DNA of 64,000 nt, taken from Cliona cf. orientalis. Lineage: Eukaryota; Porifera; Demospongiae; Clionaida; Clionaidae. Under the pieces are notes generated by a model. That model had not been told where the DNA came from. It saw only the letters and a program-made list of their open reading frames with translations, and searched no databases. A program made the translations under genes and the position numbers. The stretch is taken from contig OZ005698.1 in assembly GCA_963930775.1 (NCBI GenBank), positions 4,966,501 through 5,030,500 of the forward strand, read 5' to 3'. Of this stretch, positions 33,401-45,100 are shown piece after piece. Numbering within the stretch: the stretch's first letter is position 1; each line of letters starts with the position of its first letter.

Positions 33401-36400
33401 GATTTCGTGGGTGTGGCTTAGGCGTGGTCAACGTTATCCAAACGGTTCAAAATTTCCTCTTGGCCAAAGGGGTGCGGATAATCGAAGTTGGGCTGTAGTA
33501 ATTTTCTTTTTTGTGGTTATGAGATACCGTAATTATGAGAAAATTTAGGGCCTCCATGAAGTCATTCTGAGACTTGAAAATCGGTAAATACATGTATGTG
33601 GAGTATCTGATGCTTGTATCCAGCGAATACATTACAAGCTGAGTGCTACTTTCTCTGAAAAGTACCACTGGCCAAATTTCACGTGTTCTCTTGGCTGACG
33701 TAATCCTGTGGATAAAATTAATAAAGCTAGCCTTGTGCTATGCATGTATATAGCATCATGCCATTCCACGATCAATCTGAAGTTTGGAAGCTGTACTAGC
33801 TGTGCTATTGAGTTCGTCTCCTGTGATTGAAGCATTGAAACTTGTTACTGCATATCAAGGTTGAGAGTCGGTCTCAGATTCTATCTTTGCAATTGAGGCA
33901 CCGGCATTGATGTAGCTTGTAGACTGTGTACGCACCATAATTATAATTATAGTGATGATGTTTTACCCTGTGCATCGTTAGAACGATGCAGGTCAAATGT
34001 TTCATTGTGGGGAATTTGTGGGACCTCTCTACATGTACTTCCTGAATTTGAAGTTAATTGATGTGAAAACTTGTGTAATCTGTTATTTGGTAGTGAATCA
34101 AATTGAATCTTCTTTTGTAGCTTTTTGCGCATACAATTGACTCGGCTGGTTCCCAAAGACACAAGAAGTACTCAAATGCTGCCAAAGCTCTCAAGGTATG
34201 TGTATGATTTAATTATTAAGTGTATTTGTTGGATGTGGCGGCATACACAGCCATTGTCTCTAGATCTTTGGGTGCTTTGCACTGACTGAGTTATCTCATG
34301 GCAGCAATGCCAAGGGAATAAAATCAACAGCCGTTTATATTCCTGAAAGGGAGGCAAGTTAACGAATTGATTGTAGTTTTGAAGTTGAGTTCAAGGGTGA
34401 CATTTGTAGGGGTACATTGTTCACACCCCTGACCTGGAGGCCATCAAGTTTTGGATTGGAAATCTTGGAAGAGCTGCCACCCATGCTGTAGTATATGCTC
34501 ACTTGATAACCCCTGACGGGTGCAATCATGGCATCCACATGTTCATTGCTCAAGTTCGTGATTCTTCCACTCTCCTTCCACTGCCTGGAGTGACAGTTGG
34601 TGATATTGGAAAGAAGATTGGACTTAATGGGTTTGCTAATGGGTAAGGAAGCTACAAGCGTAGCCATCTTGTATTATTTCTTGATTTTTTTCCTCATGAA
34701 GTTTCTTGGCGTTTGATAACTACTTTATTCCAAGGGAAAACCTCCTAAACAAAGCCAGTGACGTGTCCAAAGAGGGGAAGTACATATCCTTTTCAGTAAG
34801 AGTAATAGTGTAGATGCAATCTATTGGTTCATTCCCCGTACTATTTAGGACCCGACTAAGCAGCATGGAGCTGCTCTGGGGATTCTCTCTGGAGGGAGGG
34901 TGGCTACTACTGTCATATGCACATCACTCTTGAGATCAGCAATTTCCATTGCAATACGGTACCACAAAGCTGCTTGCAACTAGGTGTGTGTAGCACTTTG
35001 GGTTTTCATTCCAGATACTCTGCCATCCGCAAGCAGTTTGGGCCATCTGCAGACATTGAGTTGCCAGTAATAGACTACCAACTGCAGGTATCTAATATGC
35101 TAGTGTCTCAAGTATGCTGAATTATCCCTACCTTGCTCAGGGCCGGTGGAACCGGTCCGGTTGCTCCAGTTTTGGCCGGACCATTATTCAGCTATAATAA
35201 TAATTACTCACTCAGTTACACTTTCTGCCGACGTAGTCTCCACGTCAATCAAAAATCGTCGAGGAGAATAGCTAACTACTAAACATGCCAAAGTAAGACG
35301 TGCACGATCGATCCGCACACAGACTCCACCCCAGGATGCACGATAGGCTAGGGGGTGGGGTCTGGGGATGAATTAATTGATCGAATACCAGCTGCACGTG
35401 CACAAAAGTTGGGCATTGGATAATAGCAACTATCGGTATGGCGCTTTAGTGAATAATAGCAAATTGTGACTTATTAACTGTAGTGAAACAGTTTTGCTAC
35501 AATAATAATATGGATTTAAATTTCTTTTCAATTATATAGCTATTAATTTTGTGAATTAAGATAGGCATGGCCTGACCAATGTAAATTTGCTTCCACCGGC
35601 CCTGTTGCTTAGCAATGGAGGTTGTTTCCATACCTAGCTGCTGCTGTAGTCTTCAGCCATTTAAAGATCCAGCTTCTTCGCTACATCATGGAACTTTCTT
35701 TGGCCCATCTGGTTGGGGAAAGAAGTGATGAGCAAGTGTGTTGTAATCTTTACTGATCACTATAATATTTCTGGTGTACTCTATTACCTTTGCATTCTTG
35801 TAGGCTGAGTTTGGGCGTGAAGTGCACGCTCTTTCTTGTGCTGCCAAGTCTCTCATAGGATTTGTTTGTCGTGATGGGATACAGGAGTGCAGAGAGGCTT
35901 GTGGAGGGCATGGCTACTTATCAGGTACTGTACTAATGCATTGCATAAGCTACATAAATAGAGACAGGTGCCTGAAAGTAATAATAATACATGCACATTG
36001 AAAGTGGACATGAACTGAGAATTACGGATTCATTGAGGGACACATTTGTTTACTTGTTGAGAAGAGATTACTTGGAGTGACAATTACATTTTTCTGCAAT
36101 TTTAGCTTGAAGCACAATTTGCAAGTACTCAATTTTTTTGTGATCTGTACACAAAATGATACAAAGATGATATAATATTCTAATGCTCTATAGTGCATAG
36201 CTAATATTGTGGGGTACAAAATTTTGCATTTTTTGGACCAATCTGCAGAAATATCAAGCGTTGGTACCCACAAAAAATAGTCACCCTTAGGTAATAAAGG
36301 TACTGTGATGTCCTGGGTAAGCTTCCATGGGTGCTTAAACAATCCATAAAGTGATATTATTACATTATTCTGCATGAGGTTTATTTTTGTATGCCTTCAT

Positions 36401-39400
36401 TATTCTCCTTGCAGTCAACCAGCTTGGCAAGCTTCGTGATGATCTTGATGCTAACCTCACGTACGAAGGAGACAACAATATCATCCTCCTACAGACTTCA
36501 AACTACCTGTTTGATGTCTTTGAAAAGAAAAAGGCTGGTATGAAATACTCACAACATGTGGTGGGGTGAATAGCAGGCTGAATATCGTCAGAGATTATAG
36601 TTCTTACATATGAAGTGTGCTGCATGTCAAAATTGAATAATATTATATAACACCATCTACTATAGGCCTATCTCAGTTACATATACAATGAACACCATTG
36701 GTGCTAAACCCTCGGCGCTGTGAGATTTATTGCAGTAGTGACTAGTCTACATTGCAAGCTAAGCCCTGCAACACTCTGTTGCTGTTAGCAGTGTTGTAGA
36801 GAGAAACTATGACCACAAGAATGCATTACGGATTGCAAGGTATTACGCAATAGTACCACGTGCATGCCAGATCAGCAGATCTAGTATACAGTAAAGCCAA
36901 GAAGCGTAGTTGACAGCCTACTGTGACTAGTGATGAGTCAGTCGAGTTACAAGAACTATCGCTTGAGCTACACACTAATCTTCTTGAAATGAAGCGGCTA
37001 CTATCTCTTTCATCGAGAGAGAACTCGACAAGAAGCGAAGAAGGCCGTGGTGGTCAGAAAATGTTGCCAGAACTTTTGAACAAAGCATTTTCAACGAAAT
37101 TCACACAATGCATATATTGTATCTACGACGAAAAGCCTAATGGCACCTTGTTTTCAACGTATAAAACAGGTATGTAGCAGCTAGCGTGGTAACAGACACA
37201 CACACTCACTCACTCACTCACTCACACACAGAACGACTACCGTAACCCTCGCGCATGCGCCGAGGGTTAATCAACTATGACAGTTGACTCTACTGAGACT
37301 GGATAAGAATTCACATAGCTTTTGATACTATGTACTGCAGCCATTTTTTGGTATAGTCGTATGACTATCTTTATTGCTGACATATCCTTTATATATATAT
37401 CTCACCCCACCATCTAAGCTGCTTAGTATGATTGTACATCTTGTGATACTTGATTGCTCCAGGGAAAGCTGTTCAATCGCCATTAGGAAGTGTTGATATC
37501 TTGGATACCCATGCAGCTGTGTTGAGTTCTCATTTTCAATCATCATCTTCTGAGCTTACTTTTAAAGGTATACCATTTCTTGTGCTGCTCATGATTAGGT
37601 ACTGTCGTTGTTAATCATTTCTGCATAGAACTGCTTCCAATGTTTGAGTGGCTGTTCTGTTATCTTTGGAGAGAAAGTTATGAGAAGTTTAGTAGTGAGC
37701 TCAAATTGGGAAAGGTACTTTGTGTTGAAGAGTTGTTATTCACTATTATAAGATTATCATGGTGTATAAACAGGATGACTTTCAAGCTAAAGAAGATAGT
37801 ATGGTGTTTCATTCCCATACCATGGCACTGATCTATGTAGAGGTATGGTACTGTCAAGATTGCATTAGTTTTGTATTGGATATACAACGGATGGATGTCT
37901 ACTGTTGAGGTATCCACTGCTGGGGGAATGTATACAGATGTAGCCAAGGGCTTATCGAGCCACCGTAGGCGGCTTGATGTAGCTGTATTAGGCCAGCGTT
38001 TGACACAACACGATACCAGTATATTCTTGTGTTTCATCGTGACATCAAGCATGTATCGCCCACTAAAATCATACTAATTATTATTCTGAACTGGGCCATA
38101 CACTAAAGCACCAGTCATTTACTATCAATGTTGATTGGCCCCTTTATATAACCATTTCAATCTTGTCGATTATGCAGCATTTTGTTATCAAGACATTTGC
38201 TGAATTTGTTGAGTCAGCACCTGTTGAAGATGGTCTTAAGAGCATCTTGTCAACTGTGTGTGATGTTTACTCTCACTGGAGGCTACTGAGATACACTGGA
38301 ATTCTCTATCAAGGTAAAATTAAAATACTGGTGTGATTATTGACTATCCTGGGTGCTCATGTATTGAATAACGTAGCAGCTTCCATATATACCATATATC
38401 CAACACGCCACTAAAAAAATGATCACCGATCTTGGGTGTCACATAATTAGAGCCCGGAAATTAACATTCTGTTCCAGGTGGTGCATCTTTATATATAGAG
38501 AGGTGCATTTTAATTAGAGTGAAAGTGTGGAAAACCTGGCTACCAGTACTCGAGATCAGTATGGGATACCCGCGGTACTATCGAGCTATTGTCAACTGTA
38601 AATATACGGTACTGCTCTAATTGGAAAAAAATAATTAGCATGGCCACATAGGACATAATTAGAGTGTGAAAACTGGGACTCTGGCATACATGTAGGCAGA
38701 GTGTTTATATATTAGAGCTAGCACCTTAATAATTATTAGAATAGGTACGGTACATATAATCCCAGATCAGCAACCAACCATATCACGGGCGTAGACCGGT
38801 CAGGCAGATATTTAGGTATCTACCTGAACACGTTTTCTCCAAGCTATCTGAATGATTACTGATTCAAAATGGCTGGCCTTGCTGGCAAATTGAAGTGCAT
38901 TTGATATCAACTGTGTCTGGATATTTAGATCATACTATGATAGAGATCGCCATGCATCTAGACCTCAATTTTACCTTCAGGATGAATCAGAAACGTTCTC
39001 AGATCTAAAAATCCAAAATTTTCCTTGGGAAGCATGTCCCTTGTGCATATGCATGCATTGTTAGTGCCACGTTCACTTGAAATTACCTGATCACTCAAAA
39101 TTTCATGGCTACAGCCCTGCATACATGCAATACTATGATACTACAGTCTGAGACCATGATGCACCATACAATTCCATATTATCTTTCCCTAAAATTGAGT
39201 GAAGGCCCCAGAAATTCATGCAGGACCCACGATGACGTGCAATAATATGGTCATTAACATTAATCCTCATTTCCAGGTGGTTACTTTTCAAAGTCTGAAC
39301 ATGCAAAGCTTGTTCAGAATTCAATGCTCTCTAAGCTTGCCAAGGTGCGTAATTGTAATTTGTGAATGTAAAAAGCTGATGCTGATTATTTGCAGATCAA

Positions 39401-41093
39401 GGAAGATACAGTTGCATTAGTGGATGTGCTAGCTCCCCCTGACCACATCTTACAGTCTCCTATTGGGCTCAGCAATGGAAAGGTAAGTAGTAGTTTGAAG
39501 CACTAGTGTCCATGTGTGCTTCTTGACAGCTGCTTTTGTACACAACTCAAGTTTGATACATTCCAATCATGTTCCATAAATTACATCCTGAGTCTCAATC
39601 AACAAAAAAAAATTCGGCTCTTGCTATGATGAAAATATGATGAAATTTATGATGAAACCTATGATGTAATTGCTGTGAAGACTGTTTCAAAATGTTTAGC
39701 ACGCATGGAAAGTTGTTGGTATCCAGAATTTGAACCTAGCGTAGAAGAGATCGTGGACTATCGATGAGATATGGCGATTCTCAGTTCGCTTTCTTTGGCG
39801 ACCTCGCAGTTGGGGGGGATTTCTCTATTCAGTCTAGCATATGGCAGGTGGAGGTCATGTCCGGGTCAACCGGCTCAAGCCGCGCACCCCAATATACGTG
39901 TATATGGAGCATGTGCAGTTTGTTGAGGTGTCCTAGTTCGAATTATGGCGGCGTACAGTAGCACAGTGTAATACTTTTCATGAGGGACGAGGGATGTAGT
40001 CTAAATCTTTCATTAGACTTGAAAATCGGTATTATAATATTATGTAGAGTATCTGACGCATGTATCCGGCGAATACATTACAATCCGAGTGCTACTTTCT
40101 CTGGTAAGTACCGCTGGCCGAATTTCTCATGTTATCTTGGCTGATGCAATCCTGTGGATAAACAAAGCTAGCCTTGTGCTGTATATAGCACGCATGCTGC
40201 GTGACATGCTGCGACCAACCTGATGTTTGTGGTTGAAATTCATTATTGAGGTCAAGAGTCGGTCTCAGACTTCATCTCTGCGATTGAGACGCTGGCATCA
40301 ATGTGGCTTGGACTGTGTACACACTATATTGACTACCTTTTATATACCATACGAACCATTCGAACTATGTAGCTACTGGGGATGTGGTCAAGTTTTTCAT
40401 ACCGTATGGCGGGTAATTTTCGTGGGGTGCTAATTTTCGTTATTTTCGTGATTGACTTGGCAGTCACGAAATTTTCCACCCACAAAAATAAATGCCTACA
40501 GTGATATGGCATTATGCGAGTCCATGATGATGGGCGTGGCCACAAACATCGTGGCAGTGCGGCCAACACTTTCCAGTATTAGCAAGCAATAGTAGCCACT
40601 GTCATCCAGCTAATAGCGTCTTTGACACTAATATTCTTCTATCTCATGCTATTTGTCCAAGTCTCTGTATGGCTTAGTAACAAAGAAGATCGCGAGCGCG
40701 TGTATCGATTACATCATTGCTTGTGCAGTACTGCCACGCCCCTGTACTGGTTGCTGTCACGAAATTTAAAACCACGCAAATTAATTTTGAGGGCCTTTTT
40801 GGACTTTCCACGAAAATTAGACCCCATGAAAATTACCCGCCATACGGTAATTTACTGCACAGTACCCGTAATTCATGCATGGGTACTGCAGTATATTACC
40901 TTAGAACTGGATGGATACAAGTGGCTGAAGCCAACACATTATTACATGTTATTCCCATCCTTTGCAGGTGTATGAGAACCTCTACAATGCTGTGGTCAGT
41001 ATTCCAGGTGCACAGCAGCGTCCTCACTGGTGGAAGGCTGTCGTTGAGTGTACTGAAATAATCAATCCACAGTATACAAAAGCAAAACTATAG
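30452..41093 (+). CDS. ACOX3: Peroxisomal acyl-CoA oxidase 3 (branched-chain)
   Basis: Seventeen exons join in phase to 675 residues (human about 700): 30452-30760, 34121-34195, 34264-34353, 34410-34642, 34702-34795, 34849-34958, 35015-35087, 35613-35735, 35804-35924, 36415-36537, 37463-37567, 37629-37714, 37774-37842, 38178-38313, 39277-39344, 39396-39482 and 40968-41093. Landmarks: [77 protein letters not shown] (with the catalytic glutamate) and [18 protein letters not shown]. The C-terminus AKL is a peroxisomal PTS1 signal. ACOX3 performs the first, FAD-dependent, H2O2-producing step of peroxisomal beta-oxidation of branched acyl-CoAs. Intron 3 appears to use a GC-AG donor (GAG|gcaagt), the only in-frame choice. 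Introns 1, 7, 10 and 16 are large and repeat-filled. The ATG at 30452 is chosen because the in-frame codons upstream contain no other ATG. Confidence 0.96.
30870..31601. mobile_element. Inverted-repeat element with 9-bp target duplication, containing a second element
   Basis: The outer element starts TAGTCTCATGCGCCAGCCCC and ends GGGGGCTGGGCACGAGATTA. It is flanked by ATTCAAGCC (30861-30869) and ATTCAAGTC (31602-31610), a 9-bp duplication with one difference. A second element of the 18757-19219 family is inserted inside it at about 30932-31334. The outer family has another copy at 53223-53559 without the inner insertion. Nine-base duplications suggest a Mutator-like (MULE) MITE. Confidence 0.82.
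32770..33920 (+). repeat. Dispersed repeat family R, copy in ACOX3 intron 1, split by an insertion
   Basis: About 32770-33070 and 33505-33920 match, in order, the repeat at 39640-40330 (GGGGAGATTCCCTATTCAGT-like, ATTTTCATGAGGGATGAGGG, ACTTTCTCTGAAAAGTACCA-like, AGAGTCGGTCTCAGA). The two halves are separated by the element at 33114-33501. Part of the same family, in reverse orientation, lies inside 25433-26686. Confidence 0.75.
33114..33501. mobile_element. Inverted-repeat element inserted in repeat family R
   Basis: TACAGTCCAACCTCAACTAT pairs with GATAATCGAAGTTGGGCTGT. It interrupts a family R copy, so it inserted later. Non-coding, about 390 bp. Confidence 0.7.
36923..37169 (+). other. Open reading stretch of unknown origin in ACOX3 intron 10
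   Basis: A frame of about 80 codons ends in a good splice donor (AAAACAG followed by gtatgtag at about 37170). The predicted peptide is acidic, then basic ([20 protein letters not shown] and [19 protein letters not shown]). ACOX3 exons 10 and 11 join in phase without it, so it is not part of ACOX3. It could be the first exon of a nested gene, an exon relic or chance. Confidence 0.25.
39640..40330 (+). repeat. Dispersed repeat family R, copy in ACOX3 intron 16
   Basis: The sequence matches the reverse complement of 25550-26480 (CATAGGTTTCATCAT runs, the ATTTTGAAACAGTTTTCACAGC region, GTGTCCTAGTTCGAATTATG, GCGAATACATTACAA). Its edges are indistinct. Non-coding. Confidence 0.75.
40400..40849. 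mobile_element. ~450-bp inverted-repeat element in ACOX3 intron 16
   Basis: TACCGTATGGCGGGTAATTT at the left pairs with AAATTACCCGCCATACGGTA at the right, an exact 20-bp match; pairing continues inward through CGTGGGG and CCCCATG. The interior repeats AATTTTCG. Confidence 0.85.
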
Positions 41094-41169
41094 TAATGTT
41101 GATGTGTGAAAGTATGTAGAGTGTTCATGAACCTTGTGTAGTAGAATCAATTTGACAATGATGATTGAG

Positions 41170-41385
41170 TCATACTTCTTTCTTCCTCTTGGCTGGAGGT
41201 TCATCACCTATCAGACTCTTGTGGTCAGTAGAGCCATTAGGTAGAGTACTTGCTGCAGCTATGCTACTTTCAATTTTAAATGGTGTTCCAGTGAGCTGAG
41301 TATATACATTGAAATCGGGCGTTTCAAATGTTATGTTAGAGAGTTTGCTGTGTGTATCACGGTTGAGTGTATATAGGGCCTGGTG
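41170..41385 (-). pseudogene. 3' fragment of an unrecognised gene, cut at a duplication breakpoint
   Basis: Read on the minus strand the last ~70 residues (SKLSNITFETPDFNV to GDEPPAKRKKEV) nearly match the gene ending at 54332. Homology with that copy stops near 41365, and the sequence then switches to the SMARCB1 duplicate. The upstream exons are therefore missing here. It lies convergent to ACOX3, with about 76 bp between stop codons. Confidence 0.7.
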
Positions 41386-41390
41386 TGTGA

Positions 41391-41819
41391 CGCTTTGCCA
41401 GGCAGCTCTGCGCAGAATTTGGACTTGGAGGTGAATTGCTACCACCATTGCATACTCAATCTGTGGACAGCTCAGCTGGTAGCCTTGCGCCAGATTCTTA
41501 TTTTTTGCGCGGGAGAGCCTGGTGTGAGGCTACTTAGCTGGCATGCCCACATGTATGCATCCAGGTTTGCTGCTGCATCGTGTAATTGTTTTCCAGCTGT
41601 TTGAGTTTTCTTTGTATTAATTTTAGTGAGGTACTGCCTGCTATCAATTTTCCTGTACGTCAGTTGGCTGATGCACAACAGTGGGGAGGTGCTCACTGAT
41701 GAGAAGATGAGAGACCAGTGCAGGAACACAAGGTATTTGATACGACATGGATCACTGTTGAATGTTACGCTGTCATCAATTCACCACTATAGAATGCAAA
41801 GAGCTGCTTCAGGATGGTA
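41391..41819 (+). pseudogene. Broken copy of the SMARCB1 3' end
   Basis: The sequence follows SMARCB1 from within exon 4 (about 21898) through introns 4 and 5 to the stop codon at 22300. It has a 1-bp loss in GGAGGTGAATTGC, a ~62-bp insertion at 41480-41541 and deletions in exon 5, so it cannot encode the protein. Introns are retained, so this is a DNA duplication, not a retrocopy. Confidence 0.9.
41480..41541. mobile_element. Tiny inverted-repeat insertion in the SMARCB1 pseudogene
   Basis: Relative to functional SMARCB1, about 62 bp are extra. The insert starts TAGCCTTGCGCCAG and its other end reads CTGGTGTGAGGCTA, an inverted pair. AGCTGG occurs on both sides (41474-41479 and 41536-41541), consistent with a target duplication. 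Confidence 0.6.
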
Positions 41820-41901
41820 GCTGTCCATTACACTCTATAGCACTCTAGTAGCCCCAATAAAAAATAATATCATTCACATTGCTGTTCATATATATACATG
41901 T

Positions 41902-42027
41902 AGCAGGAAACTTTCGAGGGAGAAAATTTTCACGAATTTCGCGATTTTATAGCCACCCGTGAAAGTTTTCTCCACGTGCCATAAGCCATTTTCTCCGCGA
42001 AAGTTTTCTACCTCGAAAGTTGCCCGC
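41902..42027. mobile_element. 126-bp inverted-repeat element upstream of transporter copy 2
   Basis: AGCAGGAAACTTTCGAGGGA pairs with ACCTCGAAAGTTGCCCGC; inside, GAGAAAATTTTC and GAAAGTTTTC also repeat. It lies about 80 bp before the start codon of transporter copy 2 and is absent at copy 1, so it may affect that promoter. Confidence 0.7.
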
Positions 42028-42106
42028 ATCGTGGCAGTAGCTCAGCACGAGAACGCGTATATTGTAGACCACGGCCCCTGTAGTGTTGCCTGCACATTGG
42101 TTGGCA

Positions 42107-45100
42107 ATGTCTCACGTATCTTTGGATCAGTTGGTGGCAGATAAGGAAGAATATCCGTCGCAAGAACATTCTTGTAATAAACATAAACCTATCTGCGAAG
42201 AGAACAGTGAATTACTACGACGTGACTGGGAGTTTGAAGATGCACCTCCTCCTCGACGAACATTACTGTGTAGAGAAGAAAGAGTGTGGGCTCCATTGCT
42301 GTCCGTGATGGTGGTCTCCCTCCCTGCGCTTCTCTTTGGTTGCACCCTTGGCTTTCCCTCACCAGTATTGCTAAATTTAATGGAACTGGATCGAGAAGAG
42401 ATGCGCTTTGGTACCCTCCTCTCTGATCTATTCAGTGTAAGTTGGTATACTATATACAACGAAAAATATTTTCAGACGATCGTTTCAAGTTTCTTACCGT
42501 GTCCCAACCTGGAAGGCATAAAAGTTGCGCTCTTGATCTTCTACAAATTTAAAAGGCTCACGATTGGTCAGATTTGCAGTGCCGTGTGCATAAACTAGGG
42601 TGGCCGGCCGGCGCGGCCCGGGCCATAGTGCAGTGCATTCTCGCAGCGCAGTGCGTTTCGAGAGGCCTGCGTGTACGCGTAGCAGGCCACCGAGCCTCGA
42701 TCGAGCGAAGCGAGAGACGAGGTCTGTTCTTCGTCATAGCCTGGTGGTAGATTCGACAGAGCGAGCGCGAGAACGTCGCCATTACAGCAGCGAGTTCGAG
42801 CAGCTGCTATTCAACTGCACCGCGCGAGGGGGTGTGGTCTATGAAGTAATACTACTACTACTGCTGCAGCGCTAGCTGGCATGCGCACTGTACTAATGTT
42901 ATACGCCCTTGATACTAGTAACGATTGATATACGCACGGCTAGGGATATAAAGGGAGATTTTCTGAGAACTTTACTGTGAGTTACTCGTGCATATTAGAC
43001 ATTCCAAGGCTAGCTCCCATGCCATGATTATGACATCAAGCATACTCAGTGTTGGTTTGCATATTCAGTGATCCAACAACACTGCACACCTTCTACACTT
43101 TCAAGGAGACAGCCCGATAGGCCTAAATATCTCCCAAATTTGATGATGAAATTTTCAAATAGTCAGCAGCAGCTGTCGTTTTGTCTACTATGGTTTCTAT
43201 GGACTACACTTCCGTGTTTGTCCATACATTAAGTTTGTGCATGCTATGTGTATCCGCATTCCTTGTCTGGGCATGCATAATTGAAGCGCGCATGCATACT
43301 ACTACAAAACAGCCACCCGCCTCTTTTAGCTAAATCAGTAAACTTTGTCTGATACGATTCACGTGAAAAATTTATAGGAACGTTTATTGAGTCACGTCAG
43401 CGGCACGGTGCAGTTTGACTGCATTAAATTTGGGAGATAACTAGAGCTCACAGAGAACATACCCCACTCGGCGTGCCATGGCAGTGGCGGATCCAGAGGG
43501 GGATCCAGGGGTGCACAGGAACCCCCCTTTTGGCTACACCTAGCACTAAGAAGTATACTGATGATAGGTAAATGGAACCCCCCTTTCTGGCTACAAAACT
43601 AAGAAACTGCTGCTATGGCTCACCTTAGAATGCTTCAGAAGAAATTCGTTCGAAAACAGATCGATTGGACTGAAAGAGCTGGTAGATTGTCTCAAAAACG
43701 ATCGAAAGTGGGCGTGGTTTTCCATAAAAGTGGGCGTGGCTTCTAAAAATTCGCGCGCGCTTCGCGCGCAACAGTATATTAGAACCCCCCTTCTAGAAAT
43801 CCTGGATCCGCCACTGCATGGCAATATCACCCATGGCCATGCCTTTTCTTAGAGGCCTCTATTCTTTGAATTTTAATCTCTTGCTATTATACCATACCTG
43901 CCAACCTATCAAAACCTGAAAGTGGGACAAAATCTTTGAAAAAGTGGGATTTTTGGCCTGAAAGTGGGACATTACTAAGAAACTTGGCAAAAATAGCCAA
44001 AATTACCAAGTTTAGGCCACTCCAAATGGGAATATAGTTTCCCGTCCTGGCTTCCTGCATTTTACATGCGGGCGGGCGCCCATTACCATTAACCATTATT
44101 ATGAATATCATTATGAGCACAATGAATATAATTAAAATTCTTGATCCCACAACTGTGCACGTGCATACTAGGAGAGCATGCTAGCCCTATAGGCCTAGCC
44201 AGCGCTACCGCTAGCTAGCTAGCGCGCGCTGATAGCAGCACCTTGACAAGAAGGGGCATTATTATCATGAAAGTAAGGTAAGTACACACATCACCGTTGG
44301 TTGCTAGCTTCAAATTCATGAAGCAGTACTGCTCCTAGCTAGCTACAACCATAAATAATGGACATAATGGTCAAATGAAGCGGTAGCGTCAGAGAGAGGC
44401 GGGCGGTGGACGGGAAACTACGTTCTCATTTGGAGTGGCCTTATTAGGAAAAAAGTGCACAAAAAAGTCCGGCACAAAAATAGGGACAAAACTTATTTTA
44501 AGCAAAGAAAAGCGTGATAGTGCACCAAAAATAGGGACTGTCCCTCCAAAATAGGGACGGTTGGTAAGTATGTTATACTCACGAATGTTTTCGTTCTCTT
44601 CTGAGATCCATGATCACAAATGACATTAATTTTGTGCTAGAAGCATGAAGCTCGAGCATGCGCAATAAACTTCATAAGGTACTAGGTGGGCATGTTTGAT
44701 GTAGGTGTGGTCAATATATTTGCACAATTTGTAGCTTCCCTGGGTACTGCCTAGGGCTAAGAACAAGACACAAGGTGTTTTTTTTTGCTGTCTTACCCCA
44801 TTTAGTGATCCTACTTTGCTTAGATGATGAGATTTGCTGATTTTTATGCTGACAGACAATAGACGACAGACAAACTGATTGCTTTACCCCTTGCATGCTG
44901 TGCATGCGCGCACGTGGGATAATAAGTTTTTGGCCTATCAGGCTGTCAATGCATAATCTCAATTGTAATATAGTGTGCTGATCTTGTTCAGCATTGAAAA
45001 CTTATGCCATTATCGCACACTTCATTGATTGCAGGCAATGGGGCTGGTTGGTGGTATGATTGGTGGTCTACCAGCTGGCTGGGTTGCTGATAGGTGGGGG

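Noticed and set aside
35140..35612. A degraded ACOX3 exon beginning at the CTGCTGCTGTAG near 35635
   Set aside because: That frame hits a stop. Using the acceptor at 35611-35612 gives [11 protein letters not shown], which matches the family exactly.
41391..41819. Second functional SMARCB1 gene
   Set aside because: It lacks the N-terminal exons and has a frameshift, deletions and an insertion.
42590..42890. CpG-rich block as bacterial contamination
   Set aside because: It is short, lies within an intron with animal sequence on both sides, and shows no bacterial gene.
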